This document shows positions 29,805-43,400 of a stretch of DNA of 64,000 nt, in pieces; positions within the stretch are counted from its first letter, which is position 1; every line of letters begins with the position of its first letter. A program made the position numbers and the translations under genes. The stretch lies in the NCBI GenBank assembly GCA_019914995.1, contig CM034137.1:7839155-7903154 (forward strand), given 5' to 3'. Below the pieces are notes generated by a model. It did no database searches, was not told the origin of the DNA, and saw only the letters and a list, made by a program, of their open reading frames with translations. Source of the DNA: Acanthochlamys bracteata. Lineage: Eukaryota; Streptophyta; Magnoliopsida; Pandanales; Velloziaceae.

Positions 29805-30700
29805 TTATTAATAATTTTAAAATAATATTAATAAAAATTTGACTCACTTTTTTCAATCAATTAATTTTGAAAGAAATACAAAGTTCAGTCACATGATCTG
29901 ACCCGAATCAGTTTAAAATATAAACTAAATTTAATTTTATATCTATATTATTCAAAATTTTATAATTTATTATACGTTAAAATAATTTATTTTATTTCAG
30001 AATAGCTAGTTATTTTTATTCAAGTACAGTTGTTAGTTATATTTTAGAAAAAGTTTACTTCAAATATTACTTATCAATGATTTTGAAATGATATTCATAA
30101 ATATTTAGACTCATTTTATTTATTGCCAATTAGTTTTGAAAAAAATTTTAAATTTGTCAAATATCTCTTTTCATTCAAGAACAGTGATTCGTTATATTTT
30201 AAGGCAATTAGTCTATTTTATTTTAGGGCAAACTTTATCTTTCATCTAAATTTATTACGTGGCAAGCTAATTAGTGTTGAAAAAAATTTTAAATTCATCA
30301 CATAATATCAGAGTGAGCTAGCCGGATCGGTTTAAAATATGAGTTAAATCTAATTTTATTATCTATATGATTCATGACTTTTATGATCCATTTTATTTTA
30401 AAACAAATAGTCCGCTTTATTTTAGGATATGTAGCTTCTATTATTCAAAGACAATTGTCCATTATATTTTAGAATAAATAGTTCGTTTCATTTCAGAGTA
30501 CGTAGTTCACTTCATCCTTAATCTAAATTTATTACATGCAAGTAATTCGTATCAGTTCAATAAAAATAAAAAAAATTTCGCTGAAACAGAATGTTAAAAA
30601 AGATTTAATTTTATATTATTTATCAATAATTTTAATATAATATTTATAAAAATTTGAATTCACTTGTTAATTGGTTTTGAAAGAAATTCAAAATTCGTCG
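29805..30700. repeat. Degenerate internally repetitive region, origin unknown
   Basis: A motif of the form TTTTGAAA.AAATT..AAATT followed by a short GC-richer stretch and TTTAAAATATGA.TTAAAT recurs at about 29,870, 30,130, 30,270 and 30,670. Spacing is irregular and the copies are diverged. It could be a decayed transposable element; I see no ends and no coding parts that would name a family. Confidence 0.4.
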
Positions 30701-31926
30701 CAGAGATGATTTCCGGCAATCGATAAATCACCGACTCCTCGCAAGTGATTTGCCAGCAATACATTAGTTATGTCTCGTTCTGGCTATCCTTAATTAGAGA
30801 GATGCGCCATTTCTTTCCGAGCACAATTCTGTACAAATTGAGAGCTGAACTTGAGAGCTTAGCTCTCTTGAATTTCATTTGAGTCAAATATTTCTTCAAG
30901 AATCGTGTTTAGTACTCGAAGAAACTAAGTGTTAATCATCTCAAATTTTGAGGTACTCGTCCGACCTTGAGCCGATCGTGTTTCTCTATACCACAAATTT
31001 TATCTTTTTAAATTTATTTTTAATATAAAATAAATAAATATATTTTATCAATTATTTTATAAAAAGTTATTTTAAAATTACTGTTAAAATTACTTTAAAA
31101 ATTATTTTTTATTAAATATTTTTAATAATAATTTAATTTTTTAAATTTCTGTTTTAAAACTCAAAATTTATTCCAAATTAAACACACCCAAAGTGTTACT
31201 GCTGCATTTCGGCGGAGTCCCGTCTTTATCTACTGAACTTTGACGGCATTAAACTGCCGTTGCTTGCCGTCCAGCATTAAACTTTGTCGGCATTAAACGG
31301 TATTTAAGAATATAGTTAAATTATAGATCATAAAATTATTATAAATATATATTTGTAAAATTAAAGAAACTCATTTTCTAAAAAGTTCAACTAAAAACTT
31401 TTTTCATCAAAATAACTTTTTATAAGCAATCCAAATGACCCCATAATGTTACCAACATCCAGTGGAATGAACCACTGTGACAATTACATTTTAAATATAG
31501 AGTCTATGTTACTTCATTCCCTAAAAAAAAATTATTTTAGAATGACTTAAAATATTTTTTCTATATTTATTTTAATAAATATTTGTCACAATTTATTCTA
31601 AATATATTTTTTAATAACTCATTTTATATGAATTTATTTTTTTAGAATTTATTTTAGGGGCTGCTCCTCCTGTGATATTTACTACCAAATAATTAAAAAA
31701 AGAAATTATAAAGAAAAAAATTGCCAATGATTGATATATACCATTGGACAAATTTAACAGTCTGTTATAAAAAGTACCGCACTGCACCAGACAGAACCTT
31801 CTGTTCCCATTTCCCAACCAAAATCAAAATGCCTCCATTATTATAACGAACCCAACTCACTCACACGCACGCAAACAAAAACCAGAAAAAAAAAAGTTTC
31901 TTTCTTCTGTTATCGATCATCGATCG

Positions 31927-33798
31927 ATGGCGAAGCCATTGATTTTCCATTCAAAGCTTCTCTGCCTCTCCTTCCTCTACCTATCAACAACTCTTCCTTT
32001 CTCCATCTACTTATCTTTATCCGGCGCAAAACCAGGTTGCCTTTTCCAATCATCCTTGCCGGAGATTCTCTCCGTCTCTCGTCCTCCCTTGTTCTCTTAC
32101 CCTTCGTCTTACGGCGAGCACAAGTACGCCCTACCCGCCGCGCAAGCTACATGTTCTTCCCCCTTGCTTTTCTCTGGTAGAGTATCCAATTTGTCTTTTG
32201 CGAATCATTTCATATGTTTAATTTTGATCGAAGGATTTCATTCATTCATTTCTTTTTTTTATGAATTTAGATTATGGAGCTGCGGTGGAGGAGATCGATA
32301 AGCTCTCCAGGGGCGAATCAAATTCACCTCCTGTTGTATTGAAGTACATGAACAGAAAAAGGGAAACTTTCGCTGGAAGCTTATCGACTACGCAAAGGTT
32401 ATCTTTCTTCAATCACAGCAATGAAAGTATGGAAATTTCTTGCGGATTCTTCAAGCAATTCCCTATTACAGATTCAGGTCTGTTTTCTAATTGTCGTCAT
32501 TTATTAGATCTCTTGATCTATGGCGACGCATACCAGCCAGTGAATTCATTCATCATTTTTTATGGCATAGTTTGTGAAATTATCTCGTATGTAGACAGAT
32601 TGGCAATGGAGAAATGCCATGGAGTTGTTGTAGTTTCTGCAATCTTCGGCGACCATGACAAAATCCGGCAGCCGAAAGGATTGGGAACGAAGACACTAGA
32701 GTCAGCTTGTTTTTTCATGTTCATCGACGAATTAACGCTCAAAGGCCTTCACGCTCACAACATTCTTATAGGCAGTGGCGGCAGCGAAGCAAGTAAACAA
32801 CCACCGCCGACGATAGGAGTTTGGAAGATTGTTAGGTTGCTTAGTAGCGACATGCCGTACAAGAATCCGGCAATGAACGGAGTCATACCGAAGCATTTGG
32901 TGCACAGGATCTTCCCCAACGCGAAATTCAGTATCTGGATCGACGCGAAGCTGCAGCTGACTGTCGATCCTCTGCTTCTGGTACACTCGCTGGTCGTTTC
33001 CAAGAACGCGGAAATGGCAATATCGAAGCATCCGTTTAATAAACACACGATGGAAGAGGCGATGGCGACCGCGAGGTGGAAGAAGTGGCCGGACGTCGAG
33101 TCGTTGAGGGTTCAGATGGAAACTTATTGCCAGAATGGATTGCAACCGTGGTCTCCTAGCAAGTTGCCCTATACTACAGGTAAACTTGCCCCCTGTTTCT
33201 TTTCATATTAATTCGCTAACTCTATTAACAAATCTATTAAAAAAAAAGTGGTAATGTACTTAAATCGGCATCCCTAAGTTGTCTATGGTCCCTTTACAAC
33301 AACTTAAACAAACATGTGCATTCCATTAAAGCAACCACTTTGCATTCCTTCCTTGCACTTTTACACATGTGAATGTCTTTGAAGTAGTATAGTATTTTAG
33401 GGGAACATACCCGTTCTATATGTTCTGACTGTGTCTTTTATTTCACCGCAGATGTACCGGATACGGCGTTGATAATCCGGCGGCATGGATTAGGAAGCAA
33501 CCTGTTTTCATGCCTCTTGTTCAATGAACTAGAGGCATTCAATCCAAGGGACCAGCTGCCATTTGCCTATGTTAGAGACCTTATGTTCCCTCGCTTAAAG
33601 ATGCATATGTTTGATGTTGAAGTTTTTGAGCACATCGCCGTTGAGTACCGTCACAACCTCAGGCGTGTTGAGCCTGACCAAGAGGACCAAAGTAACGGTA
33701 CAACGCGCGCACCTGCCGTCCGTATGGCCTTGTTGCAGGACGTTGAGGGCAGCAGTTGTCGGCGGTACTTGTTGAAGATGTGGGGAGAAGAAGTTTGA
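31927..33798 (+). CDS. TOD1: TOD1-like DUF616 protein
   Basis: Four coding exons, 31927-32176, 32271-32477, 32595-33179 and 33452-33798, join in phase to 462 aa. Residues 10-32 form a signal-anchor-like hydrophobic stretch. The DUF616 domain starts near residue 160 with GVVVVSAIFGDHDKIRQP. It continues with AMNGVIPKHLVHRIFPNAKF, SIWIDAKLQLTVDPLLLVHS and DVPDTALIIRRHG, and ends near EYRHNLRR. The exon 2-3 junction restores the DRLAMEKCHG sequence expected in TOD1. Arabidopsis TOD1 was reported as a Golgi alkaline ceramidase controlling turgor in pollen tubes and guard cells; the related MUCI70 is a putative glycosyltransferase, so the activity of DUF616 deserves caution. Confidence 0.92.
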
Positions 33799-34585
33799 TA
33801 TATATACATACGTACGACACGATTCTTTTGCATATACGGATTTCGTTTACAGGCCTGAAGATATTGAGATTCGTATGCTTTTCGGATTTTTGTATATTGA
33901 GATAGACATAGCAGCTCTTTGATTGAGTGATTGAGATAGGGAGATTCATGTTGAACAGATTGTGTTTTGGTTGAGTTGATATATAGTGAGTGAGGAATTT
34001 TGAGTGAAGAATAACTCGTATTTCATGAGATTATGTCAGAGACATACAAGTATAAATGTACATATAATAAGCTCTATGTACTGTATTGTTGTTGTATGGG
34101 CTTATTGGGTACTGTCAATTGAAGCCCAACTACCAAAGCTCTTTCTTAAGAATTAAAAATATAAATGTACTATAATTGTATGTTAATTGTATTATAATAT
34201 AAATGTACATATTATAATGAATATTTATTAAAAAATACAAATTAAAAATTAGAAATAAACGCCCCTGCGAACGCCCCTATAAGCCCGTTAACAAATGGCT
34301 AACTAATGAAAATTTGAAGGAGGCATCAACTAGTAAGAACAAAGAACAGGGGCAGGTTGCAAAAACACTTAATAGGATCTTATTCAATAGAAAAATAAAA
34401 TAAATATTCATTATAATTTTGGATACTTGTTGATATAGTGGCTCGAAATGTTGTTGTATTTCAAATAAATAAAGCCAGATAGGGAAAAAGGTTTGAGTAA
34501 AAAGTTTGTCTTGGAATTATGATAATGTTTTGCGGACAGATTAATAACTTGTATAGAATTTCGTAACGCATTAGCATAAATTAAG

Positions 34586-34780
34586 GGAATGTTTGATAAT
34601 ATTTATTAAAAATAAAGTTTTCTAAAAAATATTTATGTATAAATTTTACATATAATTATTTTATAATTTATATTTATCTGTATTTTTCAAATTTGAAAAA
34701 AATTAAAAATTATGCATATTTTTTAAAAATTAAAAAAAAAAAATTGATATTGATAAACAATTTCAGACATGCTTTGAATT
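34586..34780. repeat. AT-rich MITE-like element
   Basis: Left end GGGAATGTTTGATAATATTT; the right end in reverse is AGCATGTCTGAAATTGTTTA. Partial inverted ends, AT-rich core, no ORF. Same general family as 23,137-23,390. Confidence 0.45.
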
Positions 34781-35263
34781 TAATCTCTTTCAATTAATTG
34801 TCTCTTTAAATGCTACACGGCATAAACTTCATCACGTCTAACGCACTCTTTTCACCGCCCTCTATTTTGGTCGGCATGGGAGCAATTGACAAATTTACCC
34901 ATTAATATCAATACATATTTAACATCCATATAATATTCGGACTATACAAATATGTCTTTTTATGAATGTCAGATAATTATCCTACATATTTAACGATCAC
35001 AATATATAAGATTACAAAAATTGATTAAGGAAAACAATTTCAAAACAAACTTTAGGGATAGTTTTGGAGTTGTTATAAAATTCTTGTTTTAAAAACAAAA
35101 TAAATTTATTGTGATTTTTGAAACAATAAATATTTTTAACTAAAATATAATTTATTATGTACAATTTAATTATATTTTTTAGTTGAAAATTTTAAATAAT
35201 CATAAAACATTTAGTGACAAATAATAAGTCAAGCATTGCAAACTGTAACACCATACATTTTGG

Positions 35264-36017
35264 AGCAGTGTTGTTAAAACCAACTCGGTAGTTGATCCGA
35301 AATATTATCGGGTCACCGGGTTACCGATTAAATCACCGGATTATCGAATTGACCTACTGGGTCAAATCGAATTTATTAAATAAATATTAATATTATAAAT
35401 ATAGTATATATATTATATAATATTTACCGTATCAGCTATTTAATTTTTTTTTAAAATATGATTATATACAATAAATATTAAATATATTTTTTGTAGTTAT
35501 ATCTTTCATTTTTTAAAAAATAATTTTCAAGAATTAAGACAATAACCAAAAAGTCCAAAATATAAAAGAATCTCAATATTTTAAACATTACAAATTAGCT
35601 ATATTATATGTAATTATGTATAACTACTTGTCGCTTTATATATATAGTAAAGATCAGCAGAGTAGAGATGGTTCGACGACGATCAATAGAGCGTGGTAGC
35701 AGTAGCAATGATCAGCGCCGAGAACGATAGCCAAAAAATGGATTAACCGGTTAGAGAGACGGAGGGTTAAAAATTTAACAAAAATAATTCGAAGTAGCAA
35801 AATAACTCAAAGAGCGATCATATTTTATTTTTTTATTTTTTTAATAATCATACCGGGTCAATCCGTTGTACTGGGTCACCGGATTATTCAAAAATCGGTC
35901 GGGTCGATCGGGTTTGTTGCATACCAAGTTATGCTACTCACCCAATTCAGAATCGTGCCGGATTGCCGAGTTTCGGATCGACCCGGCCGGATCGGGTTGG
36001 GTTTTAAATCACTGGCT
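35264..36017. mobile_element. Non-autonomous DNA transposon with CCGG-rich subterminal arms
   Basis: Left end AGCAGTGTTGTTAAAACCAA; the right end in reverse is AGCCAGTGATTTAAAACCCA. Both arms continue with GGGTCACCGG, GGGTCGATCGGG and similar words, while the 450-base core is AT-rich without ORF. TTGGAG flanks both ends and may be the target duplication. The arms resemble common plant elements containing runs of ACCGGG/CCGGTT. Superfamily (hAT or Mutator-like) not settled. Confidence 0.6.
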
Positions 36018-36432
36018 TGGAGATTGTTCGAAAGTATTTATAAAAAATATTTTTTAAAATAAAAAGTAAGTATTTTTATGTTTTTAGAAACTAAATTTTA
36101 TTTTCTTTAATCAAAAAATAAAAATAAATAATAATAAGATTTTATGATATAGATTTTTTTATATGTTCTAAATTTTAAAATAAATTTTAGAAAATAGAGT
36201 ATAAAAAAATAAAAAAAATATATATAGGATGAAGTTTTTCTAATAAGAAAATTATTTTAAAAATAAGTTTTATTTTTGTCTAAAACATAATAATAATAGT
36301 AGTAAGTTTTTATAATATATAATTTTTTATATTTTTTAAAATTTATATAATTTTATAAAATATTATAAATTTATTGATAAATATAAAATAAAAAAGAATA
36401 AGAAGTTCTAAATATAGTGTCAAACGGTGCCT
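36018..36432. repeat. AT-rich MITE-like block next to the transposon
   Basis: Begins GGAGATTGTTCGAAAGTATT and ends with a reverse of GGCACCGTTTGACACTAT. About 415 bases, possibly two copies head to tail, since TTTTATAATATATAATTTTT appears midway. No ORF. Confidence 0.4.
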
Positions 36433-38450
36433 TACTCTGGAGCAAGAGTCAATAGGAAATACACGAAAGCGCATGCTATTTATTTAAAGACTTAAAAATA
36501 AATAGATTAACTCAAGTAGGTGAGATCTTTATTGTTTTATTAAAAAGTTTTGTGCTAACTTACCTTAATTGAATAAGTTAAATGCTATACACTATTAGCT
36601 CACTTGTCTATTTTTTATACATAAAAACATGCATACTTTTTAACATCTCTATCAGAGATAGACTATGAAACTTATTGCATTCATGAAATGGTTAATAAAG
36701 TTAAAGCGTATAAAATTAAGTGGCAAATGCACAGGATCCATTTACATTGCAGTGAACAAATGAAATTGATGGTAAGGATAGGTTATTGTAGAAACTTTGC
36801 TCATTTACTATATTTTTCAAGTGTATTTTTTATACATTTAAGCGTCGTACATAAAATTAAAAAAATTTAAATAAAATTTTTTGAAAAATAAGTTTAATAT
36901 CTTTACAAAATAAAATATATGGAAGAAATATTTTACAATATATAATTTCTTAAAAAATTTTAAAATTATTGTATATTTTATCAAAGAACGTAAATATTTA
37001 AATAAAATAAAATTGTGCGAAATATATTATTAAATAGCATTGCTCATGGAAGTGAATAATTAAAAAATAAATTTATAATATATTAGTAAAATAAATATAA
37101 ATAATCATTTTCAAATCACTCAAGTTTTTACGGAATTAACTATTTTTTGTGTTTTTTTTTTTTTTGGGGGTTATCTATCCTCCAAAGAAAAGTTCATAAA
37201 CAAGAAAGGGTAACAAAAACATGGACACTCTCCCTCCTGAATCCCAAGGAATCACACTTAAGTTACCCACAGAAAACACTGTTTACTTGATTCCTTTGGT
37301 TCCCTTCTCGTTAGCTATCATCTATCACCAGCTTTCTTTGGTTTTTTAAACTCCCTAATTTACCCTTTCTGTTTTTATATACAAGTTAAGAATCTGATAT
37401 TAGATTACAAATATATAACTAGCCTTAAGACAATATAGGAAGAAATTATCTCAATTTAAGATAAAAATAATATTAACGTTTGAAAGTGATTATAAAAAAA
37501 TATTTTTGTAAATACTTTATTTTATAAATATTTAAAATCAAAATTATACATATAATTATTCTATAATTTATAATTTATTTATATATTTCAATTTTTAATA
37601 TTTTTTAAAAAATTGTGTATTCTGAAGTTGAATAAAAACTTCTGATAATTTTATATGATAATTTCTTACCAATGAACACTCAATATCTTTCCAAGTTGAT
37701 TTTGCACATCATGATACATATCATTTAAATCATCATATCATATGAAATTCCCAACAAAAAAAAAAGAAAAAGAATTTCTCTCTTTTTATGGTCCCAACAA
37801 ACGCTCAAAAAGATGTATCACATGAAAAAAAAAATTTCATCAAATGACTCCAAATAATTCTATTTGTCTATAAAAAATTGAGACATAATATCAATATCCC
37901 TGAAAACAACAACTTTGTTACTAAAATATGAAATACTTGTTTTCATATTGCTATATTCATATATTTCTCATAAATTTCACGTCAAATGAAATTAACAATT
38001 TCTTTGTTGAATTTATTTATTCGCATTAATTTCTATACATCCGAAACTCAAAAATAAATATGAATAAAATTTAAGATATATTTTTTAATTACTATTATTG
38101 TTTAGCTATTTTTTAACATAAAATTACTATTAACAGCCAAATTGACGTACATCTGACAGCTTTGTGTTCAAGGGTAAAAATGGAATTTATGTTAAACAAA
38201 AATTTAACTAAAATTTTCTGCAAAAGTTCCTAAGGAAGAATGGAAGGTCTACGTAGTCTTTCTGTTTAAGGAATTTTACAATACATGGCCACTAATAACT
38301 TCTTTAATATATGATTGGCTTTTCGCATTATTGAGTCCAATCACAAAGGAAAAAAAAGGAATTTTAGTCACTATGAAACTAAAAGTTTAATGTAGGGATC
38401 TGGTTTTGCGAAATTGTCGTTAGTGGACTAGTAATACAAAATATTGTTAT

Positions 38451-40331
38451 TATGTGGTTAATTAATTGCTTAATTAAGAAAAGTGTTAACTGGTCAAGTG
38501 TGCTGTTGACTGCTTTCTTTTGTTTCTCTCTCTCCCTCTCAGCCTTTATCTCAATAAGCAGAAGGAAAAAGAAAAATAGAACATTCCTTCTTAAGAAGAA
38601 AAAAAAAAAAAACTCTTCTTTCTTCTCCGATCACCGAGTTGGAAGAATCAACAACTATTATCTTATCTTCCTCTACTACAAATAGTCGAAGTTGGGAGCT
38701 TTAGATCAGTTTGCAGCTTTGTTTTTGATCTGGGTTCTTTGTTTTCAGAGATTCAAGAAAGAGGTAAGAATGACTTGAAAGAACCAAACCTGCTCACTGT
38801 TTCTGCTTTTTCTTGAACTTGAGAAACGTTTCCCAGCTAAGCTTTGTGATTTAATATTTAAAAGTTTGATTCTTTTGGTGGGAAATAGAGCAATGGTCGG
38901 TGTTTTCCCATTTTGTGAAGAGTGAGGCTTAACCCACTTCTCACTAGTTGGAACTTGATGAGTTCGTCTTCAAAGGAAATGACTTAGTTTTGGTCGGGAG
39001 TAGGATTGTGGGAATTGGGGAGTTCTTATCTCTGAACAAATTCCCTTGTCCATTCTTCGTTTTTTCACTAAGAATAGCTTGGCAATTGGATCTCTATCGA
39101 AGTTAACTTCTAATTGAAAGAATGAAGAATGGTGGGAGATATATTCTTTGTTGATGTGCATTTGAAGAAGATCCCTGACGATGGCCGATTATATTGTGTT
39201 AACAAAAACAAAGGAAGATTTGTGGTGGGGGTCCTAGGCAAGGTTCATGTTGATGGGCATGTCACATACGTTATATATGCCCTAATCACTGTTCAGATTT
39301 TTGTGTGGTCACTTCTTAATGGATTTCTAGGGAAAAGAGGATTCTTGGTCATTGAGGGTGCACGGGAGAGACAAGAATGGGCTCTTTCTCTGGTTTCTTT
39401 TCCTTATAAATGAGTTCCATATCAAGAAAGTAATCCTCTCTTTGGATATGTGCTAAATACTTTCATCTGTGTAAGAAGGATGAGCAAGAACTTTGTGTAG
39501 TGGTATTTTATTCCTGAGTTTGGTAATCAATTGGTTTCGGTGATTCTTTAAAAACGGTTCTTGTTGATGGTCAGTACCCTGTCTGCGAATGGTTTGAGAT
39601 GAATGTTCCACTTGCTTTTTGACTAGAAGTGGTTCACCTGCTGTGTTGAATCTTGAAAGAAACAAAATTTTGGAGGTCGTGATATGTTGTTGGTTAATGG
39701 TTACATCCTGTTTTCGCATGGGGGTGAGAATGACCCACACAATCGGACTTGTCTCAGGTGTAAGTTTTTTATTGGTTAAACGTAGGATAGGAAGTTTCTG
39801 TGCGTTTGGGAAGGCTATGCATGTAGGGAGACTTGAATTCTACTGTTTAATTATTTTGTTTCTGCATTTCTTGCTAGTGTGAGCTTGATAAATTTGAGAT
39901 TCTAATTGATTAATTTGGTATAATGACTGTGTTTTGATGGACCTCTTGATCGCTTACAGAAACAAATGCGTGATTTCTTGAACTTCATCGCATAAATAAT
40001 GATTTAACTACGAGCTCTTTGGATGTGACATAAGATATTATTGGTGGTATTTGTTTGCTGTCACTAACAAGAACCTGCATGCTTAGTAGTGACTTCAGCT
40101 TAAGTTATTCGATGCATTCTTTGTTGTTACTAATATATCTTATTGCATGTTGTAACCTGATTTCTCCACTTCTGTTGCAGAAATAATGTCTAAGGAGCTT
40201 ACCAAATATTGAGAAGAGTTTTCTCAAAGATAGAACTCCCATCTAGATTCCTTTTGATTTTCTGACTACTTTCAATGAGTACTTATTATCTTTGACTTAT
40301 TTATACTAGTCTTTTACCTTGCCATTTCAGA
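38451..40331 (+). other. Likely 5' leader exon and long leader intron of the UBP15-like gene
   Basis: A CT-rich start-like region at 38,515-38,545 leads to a possible donor at AAGAAAGAG|GTAAGA (38,764). A good acceptor, GCCATTTCAG, lies at 40,330 just before the upstream ORFs. The interval between would be a leader intron of about 1.57 kb. A 94-codon ORF at 39,129 has no recognisable features. Confidence 0.5.
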
Positions 40332-40438
40332 ATGACAAATCGAGTTCGTCATTCTGGTCTGACTGCGGCTTGGAATTTATTGGGTGTGAACTGGACATGA
40401 CTATTTTGTGGTGTCATGCTCCAACTAAGGGAAGCTGA
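40332..40438 (+). promoter_or_regulatory. Two overlapping upstream ORFs before the UBP15-like start
   Basis: uORF1 (40332-40400) encodes 22 residues starting MTNRVRHSG and ends at TGA. uORF2 (40397-40438, 13 residues, [13 protein letters not shown]) begins within an ATGA overlap with the end of uORF1 and runs past the main ATG at 40416 in another frame. If the leader is as read, ribosomes meet two AUGs before the main one, which would be expected to lower translation. Conservation is unknown. Confidence 0.5.
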
Positions 40439-43400
40439 TATACCTGCCCTTTTCCTCATCCTGGTTGTCCTTCCTCTTATAACATACTTCATACTTGGGA
40501 TATGGAATGAAGCTGCAAAAAAGAAGGCCAGAATAAGTATGCTTGCTCAAATTGCCACTGAAGAAACTATTGGAGTGGAAGCCACAGCATCTGCTGAGAT
40601 TGTTCCTACTGTTCCTTCTCCTAAGATTGGCCCTCATTTGTGTGCCCAATGCTTTGCTCCTGCTAAAACAAGATGTGCTAGATGCAAATCAATCAGATAC
40701 TGGTACGTCATTTTTCTTCACTCTGAGGTTCTTTTTCATGTGACGTGTCCAACTTTTTGCTTTTCAATAATTTTTCTTCGTTGGTATTTGTTAATGTTTC
40801 TTGCGTGAATGAAAATTACAAAATCTTTAGTTGATTGGCTAATCAAATTCTTGTAATGATAGGAGAATGCACCCTTTATTAACTTTCCTGGAACCAATTA
40901 CTTTGTGAAAGCAATTTATCATTACACATTCTTCCTTGATCTATGGTCATTGGGGGCCTCCTAAAAGGATCTACTAAATTCATCGAGTTGTTCCAAAGAA
41001 TCAAAACGGCCAGTAATTAATGGAATCCGTTTTAACATGACTAGGCTGCTGCTTTTAGTTTCAGTACCAATCAAAGGAAAGAGAAAACAGAGAAAAGATA
41101 GGTGTACCTTATGCAAGTAGGAGAAAAATATTCTGAGCTCTTCTTATATTACAGCTCAGGGAGGTGTCAAATAATGCACTGGAGGCTTGGGCACAAGGAT
41201 GAATGTCAACAGCAGGGTCATGGTAGCTGGACTACGTCAGCTATTTCTTCAGCTTCACAATCTATCGAGCATATGGATCATACGGGGGGTCTGTATACTA
41301 ACAATTCTTCGATTATGTTAAATAACCCAGATCTAACTTATGAAACCACTAATAATGTGGTAGGTGACGCATATAATGTTCCAATACCTGGTACTGGGTT
41401 ATCAAACAATCATCCTGAAGATTTTGGATCTTATTCAGATGAGACTGCTGCTTCTAATTTATCTTATCCCTGTTTTGATGCACTCGCTTCTCGACCTAAG
41501 GTTGGTTTTGTTGCTCTTTATCTTTCTCTAACTAAAGTGATATTCCAGCTTTTGGTTGTTGGTATATCTTGTTCCTTCCAATGGTTGCAGCCAGGAATGT
41601 ATGATCTCTCTGCTTCACCTTCCAACAGCCAGTATACCAGTAATCCAATTTCTTCCGAACAAAGCTCTGTATTGAATAATTCAGTCCACTACCCTCATAA
41701 ATCAACAGGGAAAATGAGGAAAGTTCTTAGACAAAGCCACTTACCTGATTCATCAAGTTTGGGACCTATTGATGGAAAAATGATGACTAATCCTGGAAGC
41801 AGCTCAGAGTTTCTGGAGAAAGACGATTCTCAGGAGTGTGAAGTATCTTCAATTAGTGATTCATCAGCGCCAAGTATGCAAGCAGCAAGTAGTTCTAGTC
41901 AAGAAAGCACGAAGTATAAGAAACCACCCTACACTTTATCACCGTCAAATCAATCATCAAGAAAATCTGATAAAAGTGTATCTGGTAAATACTCTGTTCA
42001 TTGCATCAAGACTAAACACTTGGAATTATGATTTAAAATACAGATAATAAGTGACTATTTACATTTCACGTGTTTAAATCATTTTGTCTATGACTCTTAC
42101 AAATTAGTCCAAATGTTTCCATAGGAAATTCTAATCAGATTTGTGGTGAATTTTCAGGGATGGGAGACTCGGAATTGACTGGTCCAGGAAAATTGCCTAA
42201 GGCTCCTAAAAGGAATCTTATGGAATTTATAAATTATCAGAAGAAAAAGAAGGTATTTGTCATTCTTCTTTAATAAGAAAGATTTTCTCATGTTTATTGC
42301 ATAATAATGCATTAAACTTTTGCATTTTACATTTTTCTGCATATGTAGGTGCTCTTTCCTTATGAAGATCTAGTGAAACTGTTCCAATGTGAGATCTGGG
42401 AAATCTCACCTAGAGGGCTTCTTAATTGCGGTAACAGGTACCTTCTTATAACTCCTAATTACTTAGCTCGCTATCTGACAGGTTATGTGCATCGTTCATT
42501 TAATTGTTTGTTATCTGCTAGCCTCTCAACTTCAACTACAGTGAGGCAGGTGGTTAAGTCTCAGAGGCACAAGACAGGTCTTGCACATATGGTTTTGTTT
42601 TTCTTGCTTGCTTGTGTTTGGTTTAAATGAGATAAAAAGGAGAATGAAACGGAGTTCTCTGGCTTGAGTATATCCAATTCCTTTTAACAACTATGGGTTC
42701 CCAGGATACCCGAAGACATTATTTTGCATATACATCGTTTAACTGTATAACAAATGCACCCTTTAACCATTTGAACAGTAGAATCTTACGTTACTCTTTT
42801 CAGCCTCAGCGTGAACCATCTTTGCTAATAGTCTTTCTTTCTTTCTTTCTCTCTTTCTGGCTTCGATGTGCTCAAACAGTAGGCACCAAAGCGTTGCTTA
42901 CTTAGGCTGATTGGATATTGCAAACACTGGGCACATCTTAAAGTTAACTAAATATGGTAATTATTTAATGAATTGTTGATAATTATCTCTAACAAGTATT
43001 ACTATCATTTTACTTTAAGAATAAACTATATCATACCTCTAGTATCATATTGGAAATAAAATATGTAAATCAGCCTAAACAGAATATTAATAAGTTTAGA
43101 AAAAGGTTCCCATGCCCTAACTAAGAATCCAAATCTCCAACATGGTAGAGCGGCCAAGTAAGATAGGTTTCATAAGTCTCTCTAGTATTCAATCATTGTA
43201 ACATCAAAGTAGTTGCACATAAGCTGAATATATTTGACTATAGGGAAGCAATTGAAAAAGAAATTATACCATTTGTCCTGATATATTTTAAAATATAAGA
43301 TGTACTGTAGCATAATTTGATTCTAGCTGATACTAAGGAACCTAGAAAAAAGATATGTTCCCTGATATATTTTGTAGATGAACCTACAGTGAGATCTTAG

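Larger units (their letters stand above)
29473..31926. other. Repeat-rich spacer between BAHD copy 2 and the TOD1-like gene
   Basis: AT-rich throughout. 29,800-30,700 carries degenerate internal repeats, 30,700-31,000 is GC-richer unassigned sequence, 31,008-31,196 is a MITE-like block ending AAATTAAACACACCC, and 31,200-31,320 holds a short direct repeat (GGCATTAAAC). No protein-like ORF. Confidence 0.55.
33799..38450. other. Gene-free, transposon-rich interval
   Basis: 33,799-34,140 is the likely 3' region of the TOD1-like gene. The remainder is AT-rich with several MITE-like blocks (34,586-34,780; 35,052-35,220; 36,018-36,432; 37,478-37,650) and one larger inverted-end element (35,264-36,017). 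Poly-T tracts occur near 37,150. No coding exon recognised. Confidence 0.6.

Noticed and set aside
38560-38685. Lys-rich ORF near the UBP15-like leader
   Set aside because: Arises from poly-A tracts in the leader; no protein character.
39129-39413. 94-codon plus-strand ORF upstream of the UBP15-like gene
   Set aside because: Lies in the probable leader intron, with no recognisable domain and no splice connection.
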